64,000 nucleotides of DNA, taken from NCBI GenBank assembly GCA_964612485.1, contig CAZTFF010000014.1, positions 1 through 64,000 on the forward strand. Direction: 5' to 3'. This stretch comes from JAFGNV01 sp964612485. Lineage in GTDB: Bacteria; Chloroflexota; Anaerolineae; 4572-78; J111. The notes under the pieces were generated by a model, which ran no database searches, was not told where the DNA came from, and saw nothing but the letters and a program-made list of their open reading frames with translations. Numbering within the stretch: position 1 is the stretch's first letter; every line of letters starts with the position of its first letter. The position numbers were made by a program, and so were the translations under genes. Of this stretch, positions 52,154 through 59,357 are shown piece by piece.

Positions 52154-52480
52154 TTGTTGATGAGTGAAAGAGGCGGCAAAAAGCCGGCAGGCTTTGAGTA
52201 TGGTAACTCTCCAACGCAAATTGAAAACCTTGATTTCACAGACAAAACTCTGGTCCAAACGACATCAGCGGGAACACAAGGTATTGTAAACGCAACAAAA
52301 GCGAAAGAGATTATTACGGGGAGTTTTGTTAATGCACAAGCCATCATAAGGTATATCAAAAAGCAAAAGCCCGAAACCGTGTCTTTGGTAGCGATGGGTG
52401 GAGAGGGTGTTCGTTCGGCAGATGAGGACAGGTTATGTGCAGAGTATATTCATACGTACCTTCTCAATAATCTGGGGTAG
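52154..52480 (+). pseudogene. ComB-like 2-phosphosulfolactate phosphatase fragment
   Basis: 108 residues resembling the middle of the ComB family: GGKKPAGFEYGNSPTQIENL, LVQTTSAGTQGIVNATKAKE, ITGSFVNAQAIIRYIKKQKP, VAMGGEGVRSADEDRLCAEY. In ComB proteins (about 230 residues) this lies between an N-terminal ~65 and a C-terminal ~60 residues that are missing here. There is no ribosome site at the first ATG. The enzyme removes phosphate from 2-phosphosulfolactate in coenzyme M synthesis, and homologs of unknown role occur in many bacteria. Confidence 0.7.
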
Positions 52481-52487
52481 AGTTGGC

Positions 52488-52560
52488 TGGGCTTGTCGAA
52501 ACTAACGGTCTTCGACAAGCCCAGACCTCGTTCCTCCGAAAAATCGAGAAGATACCACCA
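52488..52560. repeat. Dispersed hairpin repeat, copy 1 (TTGTCGAA family)
   Basis: GGGCTTGTCGAA / TTCGACAAGCCC forms a perfect 12-bp stem around ACTAACGGTC, followed by a conserved tail ending CGAGAAGATA. A second copy of about 75 bases lies at 55,222-55,290 with the same order of motifs, so this is a dispersed repeat family. Confidence 0.8.
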
Positions 52561-52596
52561 TACATTAATTCAAACCCAAACCCAAATATGGAGAAT

Positions 52597-52821
52597 TTAG
52601 AGATATTGTTTTAGCTGCCAGACCACTTTTGCGCCGCAGCACCAATGCGAGGGAAAATCATCGCCCTGATTGAGAAAAATCTCAAAATCTTCTACCGGCG
52701 CGGAGCAGTTGAGGATGCTGGTACACTCGATATGGCGTTTGAATTTGTATAGGCCGGAGACCGGCGCTTTTTGGCCGGTGACAAACGCGGCGCCCACCAG
52801 CGCTTGATTGGTACAGATCAT
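52597..52821 (-). CDS. Small hypothetical protein (YjzC-like segment)
   Basis: 74 residues starting at an ATG after AAGGAG. It contains FVTGQKAPVSGLYKFKRHIE and FLNQGDDFPSHWCCGAKVVW, which resemble the short GQ-x-AP-x-SG-x-Y ... G-x-x-FP pattern of YjzC-type proteins. Four cysteines (ECTSILNC, HWCCG) could bind metal. Function unknown; gene support rests on the ribosome site and on natural-looking composition. Confidence 0.6.
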   Translation of the reverse strand: MICTNQALVGAAFVTGQKAPVSGLYKFKRHIECTSILNCSAPVEDFEIFLNQGDDFPSHWCCGAKVVWQLKQYL

Positions 52822-53009
52822 CGTCTTGGCTCCTTGATCCTGTTATGATCGAGTATACCATTCCGGTGGGGCAATTGTGAAGCGTAGCTAATTCGTAATT
52901 TTGAAGGCACAAATTAGGGGCATTTAACGGAGCGGTGTAAGTTTGATACCTGAGTAGTTTCTACGTGGATGTGGCGGGGCCTATTTCTGTCGATTTTCAA
53001 CGTTACTTC

Positions 53010-53591
53010 TCATAGCTGGCCGGCCAGACTCAATAAATTTGCCTGGCCGATGAACAATCCCACAAGCACGGCCAGTAAAAAAAGCAGGGCAATAATAACC
53101 AGCCCCATACAACCGAACAAAACCCAAACCGGCAGGGTGTCGCTGCTGATGTTGATGCCTGCTGCGGGTTCGGGCAAGGCTTTTGGCGCGGCGATCACCG
53201 GCGGGGGCGAATGATTAAAGGAATCTGCATCCGGTTGGTGGTGGGTAAACAAAAAGGTGGTATCCCCTATGCCAATCTGATCGTTATTTTTCAGGCGGGT
53301 GGGTTGGGCAATTGAAACGCCGTTGATGTAGGTGCCGTTGGCGCTGCCTAAATCGCTCAGGATGAACGTATCATCAATGGGGATCATGCTGGCGTGGTGG
53401 CGGGAAACTTTTTGGTCGGCAACCACAATGGCATTCCCTTTCTCGCGCCCCAGTTGCAACTCGCCGCGTAAGGGGAATGTGTGGCTTAACCGTCCTTTCA
53501 CCATCAACGTTAAATACGCGGTGGGGGGTGGCTCTTGGAGGGTTTTTAAGTCTTCTTCAGAATCCGCAATATATCTTACCACGGACTTCAC
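53010..53591 (-). CDS. FHA-domain membrane protein
   Basis: 193 residues. An FHA domain at ~25-115 (LRGELQLGREKGNAIVVADQ, VSRHHASMI, DLGSANGTYINGV) binds phosphothreonine peptides; the key Arg, Ser-Arg-His and Asn-Gly positions are kept. A Pro-rich linker leads to one C-terminal membrane helix (WVLFGCMGLVIIALLFLLAVLVGLF, in part). The FHA part should face the cytoplasm. No Ser/Thr kinase gene is in the window; such kinases are common in this phylum. Confidence 0.9.
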   Translation of the reverse strand: MKSVVRYIADSEEDLKTLQEPPPTAYLTLMVKGRLSHTFPLRGELQLGREKGNAIVVADQKVSRHHASMIPIDDTFILSDLGSANGTYINGVSIAQPTRLKNNDQIGIGDTTFLFTHHQPDADSFNHSPPPVIAAPKALPEPAAGINISSDTLPVWVLFGCMGLVIIALLFLLAVLVGLFIGQANLLSLAGQL

Positions 53592-53814
53592 CTGTCTTTA
53601 TCGCCACGATAAGTGTGAGTAGTCTGCCGCATTGGGTCTTTTTTTACGCCCAATCACCAATTTCTGGCACTTATTATAGCATATTTGTCTCCCGAAATCT
53701 ATTTTATACTTGACCATAACAAGAAAACACGTTATTATGTATATAAAGTGTTATGTATATTAGAACTGTTTTCTTTAAAGAAGTAATCGTCGCTGCTATG
53801 GGGACAGCTCTAAT

Positions 53815-54483
53815 TTGGAAAGGAGCCAGATCATAAACGTCGAACCAAGTGGTGAGCAATCAAATAACAGGCTGTTTATTATTCTGGCGATTGCCTTGTT
53901 GGGCCTGATTTGTGTGGGCCTGGTAGGGTTGGCCGGCGCTGTCTATCTTTATCAAGCCAATTTTGCCGAGCAGGCCGCGCTTCCAACACCGACTATTTTT
54001 GTTCCGGTTGAAACGGCTACATTTACGCCCACTCCCAGCCCCACCTCTACGAACACGCCGCTGCCTACGGCTACCGGAACGCCGGTGGTGAGTGGGGACG
54101 GCCAGGAAGTCGCCTCCCCCGAAGATCAGACCCCGGCTGAAACTGCTGCGCCGGAAGAAGAACCCGCCGAAACCCCTGTGTCGGAAGAAGGCCCCGCCGA
54201 AGCGCCAACGGCCACCGCCACCAACCCTCTGGCGCTGCCTACGGTAACCGAGGAAGTTGAGTTGACACCAACCAGTACCATGGTTGTCCAACCCCCCGCC
54301 GGCGAATCTGCTGAGACATCGGAACCGGAGTCAACCGCTGTGCCGGCATCAACCCCCGAAATGCCGGGGAGCGGTGGTATTTTGTCGTCTCGCAGTAATT
54401 TTCTGATTTGGGCCGGCGTGATTATGCTGGCTCTATTAGGCATTGGGGTGTTCAGGCAATTTGTGTCATCCCGCAGGGCTTGA
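53815..54483 (+). CDS. Thr/Pro-rich membrane-anchored surface protein
   Basis: About 215-222 residues. An N-terminal helix (LFIILAIALLGLICVGLVGL), then ~130 residues of low-complexity Thr, Pro, Ala and Glu (TPTPSPTSTNTPLPTATGTP and related), and a final helix (FLIWAGVIMLALLGIGVF) with a basic end. The spacer probably spans the wall and is a likely O-glycosylation target. The listed TTG start overlaps an AAAGGAG site. Translation more likely begins at the following non-standard ATC (53830) or ATA (53833) codon, or the start has mutated. Confidence 0.7.
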   Translation: MERSQIINVEPSGEQSNNRLFIILAIALLGLICVGLVGLAGAVYLYQANFAEQAALPTPTIFVPVETATFTPTPSPTSTNTPLPTATGTPVVSGDGQEVASPEDQTPAETAAPEEEPAETPVSEEGPAEAPTATATNPLALPTVTEEVELTPTSTMVVQPPAGESAETSEPESTAVPASTPEMPGSGGILSSRSNFLIWAGVIMLALLGIGVFRQFVSSRRA

Positions 54484-54510
54484 CCCTTGCTGCTGTTTTT
54501 TGGCAAAAAA

Positions 54511-54546
54511 AATGCGACAACATCGAAAGCGTTGTCGCATTTTTTA
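54511..54546. terminator. Bidirectional terminator between convergent genes
   Basis: AATGCGACAAC / GTTGTCGCATT with A-run upstream and T-run downstream, serving the Thr/Pro-rich gene (+) and the CheY-like gene (-). Confidence 0.93.
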
Positions 54547-54566
54547 GTTAAATTAAAAATCAGAGA

Positions 54567-54941
54567 TTATTCATCATCGTTTTTAAGATAGCGACCGATG
54601 GTGGTAAGTAATCGGTTTAGGTCAACCGGTTTGGTGAAGTGTTCGTTGGCTCCGGCGGCCAGGGCGCGTTCTTTATGTTTGGCGCTGGCCCAGGCGGATA
54701 TGGCAATAATTGGGATGGCGGAGGTGTTTTCTTCCGAACGAATGATTTTGATGGCTTCAAACCCATCCATGCGGGGCATTCGCAAATCCATCAGAATCAA
54801 GTCGGGAAGCCAGGCGCGGGTCTTTTCCACGCCTTCTACCCCATCACTGGCCACTGCAACTTCGAAGCCGTTTAATTCCAGCATTTGTGCCAGAATGTCT
54901 CTTTGAGCAGGATGATCTTCTATATATAGAACCTTTAACAC
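54567..54941 (-). CDS. Single-domain response regulator (CheY-like, DivK type)
   Basis: 124 residues, receiver domain only: phospho-acceptor Asp52 in LILMDLRMPRMDG, acidic pair YIEDH, switch region AISAWAS, Lys104 in HFTKPVDLN. The sequence resembles the polar DivK-like and hybrid-kinase receivers. No output domain, so it works through protein contact. No cognate kinase is adjacent. Confidence 0.92.
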   Translation of the reverse strand: MLKVLYIEDHPAQRDILAQMLELNGFEVAVASDGVEGVEKTRAWLPDLILMDLRMPRMDGFEAIKIIRSEENTSAIPIIAISAWASAKHKERALAAGANEHFTKPVDLNRLLTTIGRYLKNDDE

Positions 54942-55113
54942 GCAGTCGCTCCAGTTGAGTGATTTGTTTGACTACATTATAACGCAAAGCTTGAATTTTC
55001 TCAAGATGCAATTTTTTAAAAGTTAACAATCATAATGTACCCCAATCTAAAAAAAAATGCCACTTTTAAGATTGATGTGACGAGTCTTTCATTTTCTTTT
55101 AATCTTTTGATTT

Positions 55114-55196
55114 TATAGTGTAATCACACTAAGTTAAGTAGTGTGAACCCTCCCTCCTAGAAAAACCCGTGTAGTGGCAGCACGGGTTTTTCTCTT
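55114..55196 (+). ncRNA. Candidate small RNA, copy 1 (anti-Shine-Dalgarno type)
   Basis: A TATAGT -10 is followed by stem-loop CACACTA / TAGTGTG, then an unpaired C-rich segment AACCCTCCCTCCTAG complementary to ribosome-binding sites, and a Rho-independent terminator hairpin AACCCGTG / CACGGGTT with T-run. No open frame fits. This three-part layout is typical of base-pairing regulatory RNAs. A second copy follows 217 bases later. Confidence 0.6.
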
Positions 55197-55221
55197 TTTA
55201 AACAAAAAGGGGGCAGTGGTT

Positions 55222-55290
55222 GAACTTGTCGAAACCAACGGTCTTCGACAGGCACAGGTCTTGTTCTCTCGAAATATTGAGAAGATAAAA
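55222..55290. repeat. Dispersed hairpin repeat, copy 2 (TTGTCGAA family)
   Basis: Copy 2 of the element at 52,488. TTGTCGAA / TTCGACAG around ACCAACGGTC, then a tail ending TTGAGAAGATA. The stem is less perfect than in copy 1. It lies between the two candidate small RNAs. Confidence 0.75.
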
Positions 55291-55330
55291 TAAAGTTAGA
55301 AAATTTCATTTTCTATTAATCTTTTGATTT

Positions 55331-55416
55331 TATAGTGTAGTCACACTAAGTTAAGTAGTGTGAACCCTCCCTCCTAGAAAAACCTGTGTATGTGGCAACG
55401 CAGGTTTTTCTCTTTT
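55331..55416 (+). ncRNA. Candidate small RNA, copy 2 (anti-Shine-Dalgarno type)
   Basis: Same -10 (TATAGT), identical stem-loop CACACTA / TAGTGTG and identical AACCCTCCCTCCTAG segment as copy 1. The terminator stem differs in sequence but keeps pairing: AACCTGTG / CGCAGGTT, where a C-G pair of copy 1 has become T-A and another pair G-T. Such compensatory change supports RNA structure being kept by selection. The rest of the 54,942-55,523 gap holds no gene. Confidence 0.6.
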
Positions 55417-55523
55417 TTAAATCAAAAATCTTCTCTATCTTCTTTTTAACTTTTCCCAATTTGATTTGACAATCTCTCATTGTGCGGTAGCATTGGCGCA
55501 CTCTGAATGTATGGGAGATTGCC

Positions 55524-56381
55524 GTGAATAAATCGGAAAGAACAGTGGTGATAACCGGCGCTTCTACCGGGATAGGTAAAGCGTGCGCGCTCCATCTGGA
55601 TAAATTAGGGTTTCGAGTGTTTGCCTGTGTCCGTAAGCAAAAGGATGCCAGAATTTTGCAGCAAGAAGCCTCCGAGCGATTAACTCAGCTTTATCTGGAT
55701 GTGACGCAGCCGGAAAGTATCCGTTTGGCGGCCAATGTGGTTTCTACCGCCGTTGGGCCGGGCGGATTGAGCGGCCTGGTCAACAACGCCGGAATCGCTG
55801 TGGGCGGCCCGCTGGAATTTGTGCCCATTGGCAGGCTGCAAAAACAGTTAGAGGTCAATGTGGTCGGCCAAATTGCGGTGACGCAGGCCCTTTTGCCTCT
55901 ATTGCGGCAGGGCAAAGGGCGGATTGTCAACATGGGGTCTGTCAGCGGCCGGGTGGCGATGCCGCTGCTGGGGCCGTATGCGGCCTCTAAATTTGCGTTA
56001 GGGGCGCTTAATGATGTGCTGCGGGTTGAACTCCATCACTGGGGTATTAGGGTTTCGTTGGTCGAGCCGGGCGCTATTGACACGCCCATCTGGGATAAAT
56101 CGCTTTCCGCTGCCGACCAGATGTCGCAAAATTTACCCTCACAAGCGTATGAATTGTACGGCCCGGCAATGGAGCAGGCACGAGAATCTGTGGCCCAGGC
56201 TGGCCAATCTGCGGCGCCGGTTGAACAAGTGGTTGAAGCGGTGATTCATGCTTTAACTTCCGAACATCCTCAAACCCGCTATTTGATTGGCCGCGGAACC
56301 TGGCTGGCGGCGCTGATGGCCAAGCTGATGCCGGATCGACTTCGGGATCATATAATTTTGCGCTGGCGGGGCGGGAAATAG
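55524..56381 (+). CDS. Short-chain dehydrogenase/reductase
   Basis: 285 residues, classical-type SDR. NAD(P) site TGASTGIGKA (residues ~11-20), structural NNAGIAVGG, and catalytic Ser-Tyr-Lys in MGSVSGRVAMPLLGPYAASKFALG. The Arg-rich segment RKQKDARI suggests NADP preference. The GTG start follows GGGAGA. Likely oxidises or reduces a retinol- or steroid-like or sugar substrate; it cannot be specified. A hairpin follows its stop. Confidence 0.92.
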   Translation: MNKSERTVVITGASTGIGKACALHLDKLGFRVFACVRKQKDARILQQEASERLTQLYLDVTQPESIRLAANVVSTAVGPGGLSGLVNNAGIAVGGPLEFVPIGRLQKQLEVNVVGQIAVTQALLPLLRQGKGRIVNMGSVSGRVAMPLLGPYAASKFALGALNDVLRVELHHWGIRVSLVEPGAIDTPIWDKSLSAADQMSQNLPSQAYELYGPAMEQARESVAQAGQSAAPVEQVVEAVIHALTSEHPQTRYLIGRGTWLAALMAKLMPDRLRDHIILRWRGGK

Positions 56382-56383
56382 AA

Positions 56384-56410
56384 AGTGCGAGGAACAGTTC
56401 CTCGCACTTA
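56384..56410 (+). terminator. Perfect hairpin after the SDR gene
   Basis: AAGTGCGAGGAAC / TTCCTCGCACTT with almost no loop, 2 bases past the stop codon. The tail is AATTGG rather than T-rich, so termination would be weak; it may also block 3' exonucleases. Confidence 0.55.
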
Positions 56411-56424
56411 ATTGGTAATTATCC

Positions 56425-56535
56425 ATAGTCATTTCGAGGAGCAGCATGACGAGGAATCTCCATTAACTTTAGTAATTTAATTTCACCACAAAACTGGAAA
56501 TTCTTCGCTCCCTCCGGTCGCTCAGAATGACACGT
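56425..56535. repeat. Dispersed TCATTTCGAGGAGC ... CGCTCAGAATGAC repeat
   Basis: TCATTTCGAGGAGCAGCATG with GACGAGGAATCTCC at the left, and GAAATTCTTCGCTC with CGCTCAGAATGACA at the right, form the ends of a ~110-base palindromic intergenic unit. Elements of this type occur widely in environmental bacterial genomes. It fills the gap between the SDR and trxB genes. Confidence 0.75.
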
Positions 56536-56545
56536 CTGTGTGGCA

Positions 56546-57472
56546 CTAACCTTCCTGTTCCGATAGCCATCGTTCGGCTTCAATGGCTGCCGCCGCGCCC
56601 ATCCCCGCCGAGGTGATAGCCTGGCGGAAGATCGGGTCGGCAATTTCGCCGGCGGCCCACACGCCTTCAACGTTGGTGCGCATCCGCTTATCTATCCGCA
56701 CAAATCCCTGTTCGTCAATATCCAGTTGCCCTTCAAACAGGTGCGAGTTGGGAATGTGGCCAATGGCAATGAAAACGCCGTCGATTTTAAGGGTAGATTT
56801 TTCGCCGGTTTTTACATTTTCCAGTTCCAGGCTCTCCACCGCGGTTTCCCCGTTGATTTTGGTGACCACCGTGTCCCAAATAAACTCGATCTTTTCATTA
56901 TTCCGCGCCCGTTTTTCCAAAATGGCTCCGGCGCGCAGTTCGTCGCGGCGGTGGATGACGGTCACTTTGCGGGCGAATTTGGTCAGGAAAATAGCTTCTT
57001 CCATGGCGCTGTCGCCGCCGCCTACAATCACAATCTCTTTGTCTCTAAAGAAAAAACCGTCGCAGGTGGCGCAGTAGCTGACGCCCCGGCCCGTTAAGGT
57101 CTCTTCGCCGGGGATGCCCAACTTGCGGTACGATGCGCCCACCGTCACAATGAGCGATTTGGCGTAGTAATCTTTGCCGTGGGAAGAAAGTTTGAAGGGG
57201 CGCTGGCTCAAATCGACATTTTCGATGTAATCCATGGTTATTTCCGCGCCAAAGCGTTCCGCCTGCGCTTTCATTACCTCAACCAATTCCGGGCCGGTTT
57301 CGCCGTTAAAACCCGGATAATTTTCAACTTCACTGGTGGTATTGATCTGCCCCCCAAATTCGTTGCCCGTAACGACCAACGGTTTCAAACTGGCCCGGCC
57401 TGCGTACAATGCGGCAGCCAGCCCGCTGGGGCCAGACCCTAAGATAATGGTGTCGTGGACCTCGTTTGTCAT
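56546..57472 (-). CDS. trxB: Thioredoxin-disulfide reductase
   Basis: 308 residues, FAD- and NADPH-binding. FAD motif ILGSGPSGLAAALYAGRA at the N-terminus, redox pair Cys134-Ala-Thr-Cys137 in SYCATCDGFFF, NADPH motif VGGGDSAMEEA, and GVFIAIGHIPNS plus GVWAAGEI near the C-terminus. It reduces thioredoxin in the cytoplasm. Length is standard for low-molecular-weight bacterial TrxB. No thioredoxin gene is adjacent. Confidence 0.96.
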   Translation of the reverse strand: MTNEVHDTIILGSGPSGLAAALYAGRASLKPLVVTGNEFGGQINTTSEVENYPGFNGETGPELVEVMKAQAERFGAEITMDYIENVDLSQRPFKLSSHGKDYYAKSLIVTVGASYRKLGIPGEETLTGRGVSYCATCDGFFFRDKEIVIVGGGDSAMEEAIFLTKFARKVTVIHRRDELRAGAILEKRARNNEKIEFIWDTVVTKINGETAVESLELENVKTGEKSTLKIDGVFIAIGHIPNSHLFEGQLDIDEQGFVRIDKRMRTNVEGVWAAGEIADPIFRQAITSAGMGAAAAIEAERWLSEQEG

Positions 57473-57579
57473 AATAGTTTTGCCTTTCTATCAAGTATAA
57501 TCTTAAAACCTGATCTTTAAGCGTGGTCTTAACAGGTTTCACATCTTAGACGTTGCCGGTGGGCCAATCCTTACCTTAT

Positions 57580-59172
57580 CTAAAGTTGCACCGTTTGTAC
57601 TTTTCTGATGAGGTCCACTTTTTCCAGGGCGGTGATCACTTCCTGGGGAGGCTCATTGTCTATACGGATGAAGGATATGGCCAGCCCGCCCGGCTCGGTG
57701 CGGCCGGTTCGCCAGGTGGCAATGTTGATGTTGTGCTGGCCCAGAATGGTGCCCACCTGTCCAATAAAGCCCGGTTTATCCCAACTATGTGTCACCAAAA
57801 TATATCCTTCAGGCGGCAGCACGTCGATGCGGTAGCCGTCAAGCCCCACAATGCGGGGTTCATCGTGATTAAACAGCGTGCCGGCTACGGTATGATGGCC
57901 GCCGTCCCATTCTACCCGGCAGGAGATAAGGTTGGCGTAATCGCTGGAGACGCCGGTATTTTGCGATAAAACGGTGATTCCCCGCCGCTCGGCCAGGTGG
58001 GGGGCGTTGATATAGTTAACGGCCTCATCAAGAATGGGATCAAAAATGCCTTTGAGAATGGCCACCGTTAATGGCCGGGCCTGGTTCACAATTTCTTCGC
58101 CTTTGAGATTAACCTCGATCCGGTTGATAGCGCCCTCGGCCAACTGGGTTTGCAGCCGGCCAATTTTTTCGGCCAGGTTAAGAAAGGGACGGAGCGTTTT
58201 TAAGATGGATGCGTCAACCAGGGGAAAGTTGATGACGTTGCGGAAATCGGTCTCGTGCAGCACATCGAGCATCTGCTCCACAATTTGCGTGCTGACATCT
58301 CGTTGGGCTTCGACGGTGCTGGCGGCCAGATGAGGGGTGATGGTGACATTATCCAACTTTCGAAGGGCGCTGTCATTGGGCAGTGGTTCTTCGGGAAAGA
58401 CATCGAGCGCGGCGGCAGCTATTTTACCGGATTTCAGCGCTTCAACCAGGGCGGTTTCGTCAATAAGCGCGCCCCGCGCCGTGTTAACAAGGCGCGCGCC
58501 CTCTTTCATTTGCGCGATGGTATTGGCATTGATGATGTGTTGAGTATCCGGCGTGCTGGCCGCGTGCAGCGAAACGAAATCAGAGCGGGCAAAGAGATCG
58601 GCTAATTGAACCCGCTCAACTTTCAGTTCTTCGGCCACCTCATCGGTCAGATACGGGTCGTAAGTGATCACATCCATACCAAAAGCCTGGCAGCGATGAG
58701 CCACCCGCGCGCCAATCCGCCCCATGCCGATAATGCCGATGGTTTTGCGGTAAAGTTGGGTTCCCATATATTTTTTGCGATCCCACCGCCCCGCTTTGAG
58801 GCTGGTGTAGGCCGGGCCAATGTTACGGCACATAGCCAGCAGCAAGGCCATAGCGTGTTCGGCGGTGGCAATGGTATTGGCCCCCGGCGTATTCATCACG
58901 ATCACGCCGCGTAAGCTGGCTTCATCTACATCCACGTTGTCCACGCCTACCCCGGCGCGGCCAATGGCTTTTAAGTTGGCGGCGGCGGCCAGCACCTCTT
59001 TGGTAACTTTAACACTGCTGCGGATGATGAGTCCATCATAGGGAGGAATGGTCTTGACAAATTCTTCGGGGCTGAGTCCTTTGATAATATCAAACTCAAT
59101 ATCCTCGGCATCTTCCAGCCGGGCCAATCCTTGCGGGGATAAATCATCGGTGATAAGAATTTTGTGAGTCAT
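57580..59172 (-). CDS. serA: D-3-phosphoglycerate dehydrogenase
   Basis: 530 residues, first step of serine biosynthesis. NAD-binding motif GIIGMGRIGARVA, catalytic Arg in NTARGALIDE, Glu in DVFPEEPLPND, His in ITPHLAAST. The long C-terminus with the intervening (ASB) domain and the final ACT domain (LVTHSWDKPGFIGQVGTILG) matches the type found in mycobacteria and Bacillus. I start at MTHKILITDD, after GGAGCGAGG; the longer frame lacks a site. Serine made here feeds the cysteine synthase at the left end of the window. Confidence 0.96.
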   Translation of the reverse strand: MTHKILITDDLSPQGLARLEDAEDIEFDIIKGLSPEEFVKTIPPYDGLIIRSSVKVTKEVLAAAANLKAIGRAGVGVDNVDVDEASLRGVIVMNTPGANTIATAEHAMALLLAMCRNIGPAYTSLKAGRWDRKKYMGTQLYRKTIGIIGMGRIGARVAHRCQAFGMDVITYDPYLTDEVAEELKVERVQLADLFARSDFVSLHAASTPDTQHIINANTIAQMKEGARLVNTARGALIDETALVEALKSGKIAAAALDVFPEEPLPNDSALRKLDNVTITPHLAASTVEAQRDVSTQIVEQMLDVLHETDFRNVINFPLVDASILKTLRPFLNLAEKIGRLQTQLAEGAINRIEVNLKGEEIVNQARPLTVAILKGIFDPILDEAVNYINAPHLAERRGITVLSQNTGVSSDYANLISCRVEWDGGHHTVAGTLFNHDEPRIVGLDGYRIDVLPPEGYILVTHSWDKPGFIGQVGTILGQHNINIATWRTGRTEPGGLAISFIRIDNEPPQEVITALEKVDLIRKVQTVQL

Positions 59173-59357
59173 GCGCCTCGCTCCTGGTCTTAAACTATAA
59201 AAAAAGGCAGGCACACGAGGGGAGTGTGTCCGCCATTGGATGGATGCCAGTTTACATCAATTATCTCTTTTGGGCAATCTGCAACGCCCGTTACTTTCAA
59301 ATTATCTAACTTTATGCTACAATGATACCAAACATTTGTGCTGTTTTCTCAAGGCAT

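Noticed and set aside
55081..55430. Insertion-sequence ends or attachment sites formed by the ~118-bp direct repeat
   Set aside because: No transposase or integrase lies between the copies, and each copy contains a complete hairpin-terminator unit, which fits a duplicated small RNA better.
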